Of a stretch of DNA of 8,731 bases, positions 5,763-8,731 are shown piece by piece. Origin of the DNA: MGBC163016 sp964649145 (GTDB lineage: Bacteria > Actinomycetota > Coriobacteriia > Coriobacteriales > Eggerthellaceae); the NCBI GenBank assembly GCA_964649145.1, contig CAZYOQ010000037.1, positions 1 to 8,731 on the forward strand, read 5' to 3'. The notes under the pieces are model-generated. The model was not told the origin of the DNA. It did not search any database and saw nothing but the letters and a program-made list of their open reading frames with translations. How positions within the stretch are numbered: the stretch's first letter is position 1; every line of letters begins with the position of its first letter. The position numbers and the translations under genes were made by a program.

Positions 5763-6416
5763 TTATTTGAACGCGTAACGCTCAAGACTGGTTTTAAGCT
5801 TCTCTAAGAATTTCTGCTCAAGGTTGCTAATATGAGCATCCTTGCGAGAAACATAGCCAAGCGATAAGCGCTCATCGCAATCAAGCGCCACGGTAGTAAG
5901 CGAACTCCCGTCGGTAATACCTACCAGAATGCCGCTTGTTACCGTGTAACCGTTTAAGGCAACGATAAGCTCGGTTAGCGAGGCACGGTCGGTGCACGCA
6001 ATGGTCTTTGCGCGTGGAAAGTGCGCAAGCGCTTCTTCATAGAAGAAATCTGGCGCGTCTTGACCCTGATCGAAATAGATATAGGGCCAGTCAGCCATAT
6101 CTTCTAGGGTCAGTTTTTTGCTGTTTACCATTGGATGAGCTGCTGGGAGCGCTACACGAGGAGCAGAGCTTGCAAGTTCGGTGAACTTAAGGCCGCGTCT
6201 TTCAAGCACATCATTAAGTTGCGAAGCGGTTTGGGATGTTTGCATAATGACGCCTAAGTCGCTTACACCATTGGCAACATCGTCAATGACACCCTGTGTA
6301 GTGCGGTCGAGCAGCGCGTAGTGATACTCATCGCCGCCAGCGCTTAGTACCACTTGGGCAAAGGTCTGAACATCGAACAGGTAGTGCTGGCCTGAAATAG
6401 AGAATGTCTTAGCCAT
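5763..6416 (-). CDS. Stand-alone LysR-type effector-binding (PBP2) domain protein, no HTH
   Basis: The 217 residues correspond to the C-terminal substrate-binding half of a LysR-type regulator. The chain opens directly at the first strand (FSISGQHYLFDVQTFAQ, 5-21). It continues through the first lobe (VSDLGVIMQT, 51-60; ALPAAHPMV, 89-97; LTLEDMADWPYIYFDQG, 102-118) and a second lobe containing RASLTELIVALNGYTVTSG (144-162). A normal LysR protein has about 85-90 more N-terminal residues with a winged helix-turn-helix; these are absent. The ATG has a well-placed ribosome site (AAAGG, 7 nt) and the upstream DNA encodes the ligase, so this is not a simple truncation. There is no signal peptide, so it is cytoplasmic. 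It follows the ligase by 12 bp and is probably co-transcribed. It may bind the ligase's substrate or product; that is inference. Confidence 0.82.
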   Translation of the reverse strand: MAKTFSISGQHYLFDVQTFAQVVLSAGGDEYHYALLDRTTQGVIDDVANGVSDLGVIMQTSQTASQLNDVLERRGLKFTELASSAPRVALPAAHPMVNSKKLTLEDMADWPYIYFDQGQDAPDFFYEEALAHFPRAKTIACTDRASLTELIVALNGYTVTSGILVGITDGSSLTTVALDCDERLSLGYVSRKDAHISNLEQKFLEKLKTSLERYAFK

Positions 6417-6428
6417 CTGTGTACCTTT

Positions 6429-7769
6429 CTACTTCTTCTTACGCTCATCAATGAAACGACTGGCTTTGTGTTCTGAACTGGTTCCAAGCTTTCCGGCATC
6501 GTATACGATAACCTTTGCCGGACGAACGCCTGTATGTGTTTTCAAAGCGTTTTCAACACGGCGAGCAACCTCATCATAAGGCTCAGTGGAGCCCTGTGCA
6601 CATTCAACGCTAACCTCGTATTTCGTGGTGAAGTTCTTGTCGTAGACACGAATGGAATATTCGCCTGTAAGACCCTTTTCTGCACGCACAACGTATTCGA
6701 TGTCGGTTGGGAAAACATTCACAGCTCCAACAATAAACATCTCGTCTTTGCGCCCAGTAACATGGATACGCGCCAAAGTGCGTCCGCACTTGCACTTATC
6801 GGTAGAAACATAGCCAATGTCTCCTGTGCGGAAACGAATCATCGGGCGAGCCTTCTTCATGAGGGTGGTATAAACAAGTTCGCCTTGCTGGCCAGGCTCA
6901 AGTACTTCTCCTGTGACAGGATCCACAGTTTCTACCAGAATTTGGTCCTCTACAATATGCAAGCCATCCTTCGCCTCGCACATGGCTGCACAAGCACCAT
7001 AAATATCGGAAAGCCCGAAGAAATCAACTACTTTCGCGCCCCATAAATCTTCAATGGCCTCGCGAGTAGACTTGATCGAGCCGCCAGGTTCGCCTGCCAC
7101 GATGATTGTATGGATAGAAAAATCGGTCTTGGGGTCGTATCCCCTTTCCTTTGCCTTCTCGCCAAGCGTCCACGCATAAGAAGGAGAAGTCCAAATTACG
7201 GTTGGCTGATATTGCTTTAAGACAAACAAGAGACGGTCAGAAGGAACAGCTCCTACCCAGATGGCAAGCGCGCCTAGCCGCTGCGCACCAATGGCATCTG
7301 GGCCACCCACGTAAAGCGCAAAATTAAGCCCGTGCACATAGCGGTCGTTAGGGCGCATGCCCGCCTGCCAGAAAAGCCTCGCTTCGGTATCTTGCCAAAG
7401 ATCGAAATCTTCTTGGGTAAACGGGCTTACAGTAGGCACACCAGTAGACCCAGAAGAGGTAGCCATGAAGATAACATCCTCTTCAGGAACACTGCACATC
7501 TCGCCAAAGAAACTGCCCACATGCTGGGTTTCGCGTTCGGTCTTCTTGTCGATGAATGGAAACTTCTGGATGTCTGAAAGCGAGTGTATATCGTCTGGGG
7601 AAAGACCCGCCTCATCAAATGAGCGCTTGTAGTAGACGGTATTGTCGTAGGCATAGCGCACCATTTCCTTTAAGCGCTCCAATTGGAGAGCCTCCAGTTC
7701 AGGGCGAGGCATGCACTCAATTTCTGGATCGTAATACTTCTGATCGTAGGGAATATTCTTCTTCGCCAT
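6429..7769 (-). CDS. Phenylacetate-CoA ligase-like acyl-CoA synthetase (PaaK family)
   Basis: An AMP-forming ligase that activates a carboxylic acid with ATP and transfers the acyl group to CoA. Its 446 aa fit the PaaK family (about 430-440). Visible motifs are the phosphate-binding loop SSGSTGVPT (105-113), VAGEPGG (224-230), FFGLSDIYG (250-258), the nucleotide-binding RFRTGD (312-317), CKCGRT (326-331), TGRKDEMFIVGAVNVFP (338-354), and a C-terminal domain ending GTSSEHKASRFID. In that last motif Lys435 is the likely catalytic lysine for adenylation. A ribosome site AAGGAG lies eight bases before the ATG. The aryl acid is not determinable: phenylacetate, indoleacetate or a related acid are all plausible. 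It begins a two-gene unit with the LysR-type effector domain. Confidence 0.88.
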   Translation of the reverse strand: MAKKNIPYDQKYYDPEIECMPRPELEALQLERLKEMVRYAYDNTVYYKRSFDEAGLSPDDIHSLSDIQKFPFIDKKTERETQHVGSFFGEMCSVPEEDVIFMATSSGSTGVPTVSPFTQEDFDLWQDTEARLFWQAGMRPNDRYVHGLNFALYVGGPDAIGAQRLGALAIWVGAVPSDRLLFVLKQYQPTVIWTSPSYAWTLGEKAKERGYDPKTDFSIHTIIVAGEPGGSIKSTREAIEDLWGAKVVDFFGLSDIYGACAAMCEAKDGLHIVEDQILVETVDPVTGEVLEPGQQGELVYTTLMKKARPMIRFRTGDIGYVSTDKCKCGRTLARIHVTGRKDEMFIVGAVNVFPTDIEYVVRAEKGLTGEYSIRVYDKNFTTKYEVSVECAQGSTEPYDEVARRVENALKTHTGVRPAKVIVYDAGKLGTSSEHKASRFIDERKKK

Positions 7770-7809
7770 TAGAATTACTCCTTGGTCAAACTGCTTGGTC
7801 GAGTTTTTT

Positions 7810-7839
7810 ACATAAGAAAAAATGAAAGCACGTAGTCAA
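7810..7839 (-). promoter_or_regulatory. Possible weak promoter for the ligase unit
   Basis: On the minus strand TTGACT (7839-7834) is a good -35. Eighteen bases later TTATGT (7815-7810), or the overlapping TATGTA, is a poor -10. The weakness of the -10 would fit activator dependence, but the match may be fortuitous. Confidence 0.35.
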
Positions 7840-7858
7840 AGATTCTTCAAGCAATCTT
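7839..7858. promoter_or_regulatory. 20-bp dyad next to the -35, possible regulator site
   Basis: AAGATT and AATCTT are inverted repeats separated by 8 bp, overlapping the upstream edge of the candidate -35. Interrupted AT-rich dyads of this size at this position are typical of LysR-type regulator sites. The only LysR-type protein in the window lacks a DNA-binding domain, so any binder would be encoded elsewhere. Confidence 0.35.
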
Positions 7859-7924
7859 CCTATTGTTTGTTTCGATGGGAAGTAATAGGTAAAACAGATT
7901 GCCAAGATTTGTGCAAGCGCATTA

Positions 7925-8731
7925 CTAAAGCAAGTCATAAGGGTCTACATCGAAGGCAATGTTTACTTCCTTTAGCGGCTTGATATTAAGACGTGCCTTT
8001 TCCAAAAAACCAGGCAAGTCGCTAGTATGCGGGCACTTAACTATTATGTGCCAGCGATAGTCGTTTCGAACTTTCGACAAGACGCACTGGTTGGCATCCA
8101 ATACCTCAAAATCTTGAGAGAGATTCTCTTGTGAGGCGCTTTTCAAAATCGAGCAGACATCGAAAGCTTGATCGCGAACTTGCGCTTCATTTCTTCCCCA
8201 AAGAATGACATTTGCCATGCGCACAAAGGGCGGATATTTCAAGATTCGCCTCTTGGGAAGTTCAGAACACAAAAACATCTCGCGGTTGTAAGTTGCAGCG
8301 GCTCGAATTGCGACGTTGTCGGCCTCGTAGGTTTGAACCATCACCTTGCCAGGCAATTCACCACGGCCTGCCCTTCCAGCAACCTGCTCGATCAAGTCAA
8401 ACGTGCGCTCTTCAGCACGAAAATCTGGAAGATGGAGCTGAACATCGGCATTTATCACGCCAACAAGTGTCACCTCGTCAAAGTCTAGCCCCTTGGCAAT
8501 CATCTGAGTGCCAAGAAGAACCGCCCGCTTACTAGATGCGAACTTGTCTAGCAGCCTTCTGTGCGCACCTTTAGCACTAGTGGTATCTGCATCCATGCGA
8601 ATTATCTGCGGAACTTTCGACTCAATTTCAAAGCCGTCTTTCTTTGAAGGCGCAAAGCTTGCAGGTGAAAGACCACCCGCACTAGACCCACTTCCCTCTT
8701 TTCCTGGAGCAAACCCGGGCATACTTGCGAA
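7925..8731 (-). CDS. priA: Primosomal replication-restart helicase PriA, C-terminal part
   Basis: Partial gene: the frame stays open to the right edge, so the N-terminal DNA-binding part, the Walker A/B half and most of the zinc region lie outside. The visible 268 residues hold the second helicase lobe: IIRMDADTTSAKGAHRRLL (about 43-61), the conserved LLGTQMIAKGLDF (about 72-84), the motif VI segment QVAGRAGRGELPGKV (about 116-130), YPPF (about 166-169), and the C-terminal domain ending FDVDPYDLL. PriA reloads the replisome at collapsed forks. Before the RMDADTT motif there is an unusual Gly/Ser/Ala/Pro-rich stretch. The order relative to the ligase is probably just adjacency. Confidence 0.93.
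   Translation of the reverse strand, partial: FASMPGFAPGKEGSGSSAGGLSPASFAPSKKDGFEIESKVPQIIRMDADTTSAKGAHRRLLDKFASSKRAVLLGTQMIAKGLDFDEVTLVGVINADVQLHLPDFRAEERTFDLIEQVAGRAGRGELPGKVMVQTYEADNVAIRAAATYNREMFLCSELPKRRILKYPPFVRMANVILWGRNEAQVRDQAFDVCSILKSASQENLSQDFEVLDANQCVLSKVRNDYRWHIIVKCPHTSDLPGFLEKARLNIKPLKEVNIAFDVDPYDLL

Larger units (their letters stand above)
7770..7924. other. Intergenic region upstream of the ligase with dyads
   Basis: This 155-bp spacer holds the ligase ribosome site, a possible weak promoter and two inverted repeats. One is AAGATT...AATCTT (7839-7858). The other is CCTATT (7859-7864) with AATAGG (7884-7889). I see no T-run after a hairpin that would terminate priA, so read-through into the ligase is possible. 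Confidence 0.6.

Noticed and set aside
5545..5778. Plus-strand reading frame spanning the N-run
   Set aside because: It is read through undetermined bases and the duplicated terminator, and its two ends repeat the same residues, so it is an artefact of the gap.
5575..5784. 55-bp direct repeat as a target-site duplication or attachment site
   Set aside because: The copies abut the N-run exactly and include the terminator and coding end of the upstream gene, which fits contig overlap better than any element.
6534..7046. 170-residue plus-strand reading frame
   Set aside because: It is antisense to the ligase catalytic core, with no start signal and no family resemblance.

Overview
All genes in this window lie on the minus strand, so transcription runs from high to low coordinates. 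The gene set suggests an anaerobic actinobacterium of the class Coriobacteriia (Eggerthellaceae-like). The evidence is a housekeeping sigma factor with a long Lys/Ala/Thr/Ser-rich N-terminus of actinobacterial style, a multisubunit 2-oxoacid:ferredoxin oxidoreductase, a PaaK-type acyl-CoA ligase, and moderate base composition that looks slightly under 50% GC by eye. This assignment is an inference from gene content; no database search was made.

Layout in transcription order: (1) the C-terminal half of primosomal helicase PriA enters from the right edge (8731-7925). (2) A 155-bp intergenic region with dyad symmetries precedes a two-gene unit: a phenylacetate-CoA-ligase-like enzyme (7769-6429) and, 12 bp later, a stand-alone LysR-type effector-binding domain with no DNA-binding domain (6416-5763). 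The unit ends at a strong intrinsic terminator. (3) A 100-N scaffold gap follows, flanked by an exact 55-bp duplication that is almost certainly an unmerged contig overlap. (4) A regulatory-looking leader carries two imperfect copies of a ~47-bp element 65 bp apart. (5) A three-gene operon encodes a 2-oxoacid:ferredoxin oxidoreductase (fused gamma-delta, alpha, beta; 5380-2198), with each stop codon abutting the next start. (6) rpoD (sigma A) has its own near-consensus promoter. (7) tRNA-Asn(GTT) has its own promoter and a canonical terminator. (8) The left 165 bp hold no gene I can support, but contain inverted repeats and a fragment matching the tRNA-Asn 3' end in opposite orientation.

Metabolic reading (inference): the oxidoreductase would interconvert a 2-oxoacid plus CoA with an acyl-CoA, CO2 and reduced ferredoxin. 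The neighbouring ligase would interconvert an aryl or branched acid with its acyl-CoA. Together they could oxidise amino-acid-derived 2-oxoacids, or run in reverse to make amino acids from exogenous acids. The HTH-less effector domain next to the ligase might sense such an acid. They are separate transcription units, so the link is suggestive only. The items most worth a second look are the tandem leader element, the HTH-less LysR-type protein, the tRNA-derived inverted fragment, and the gap that looks closable.
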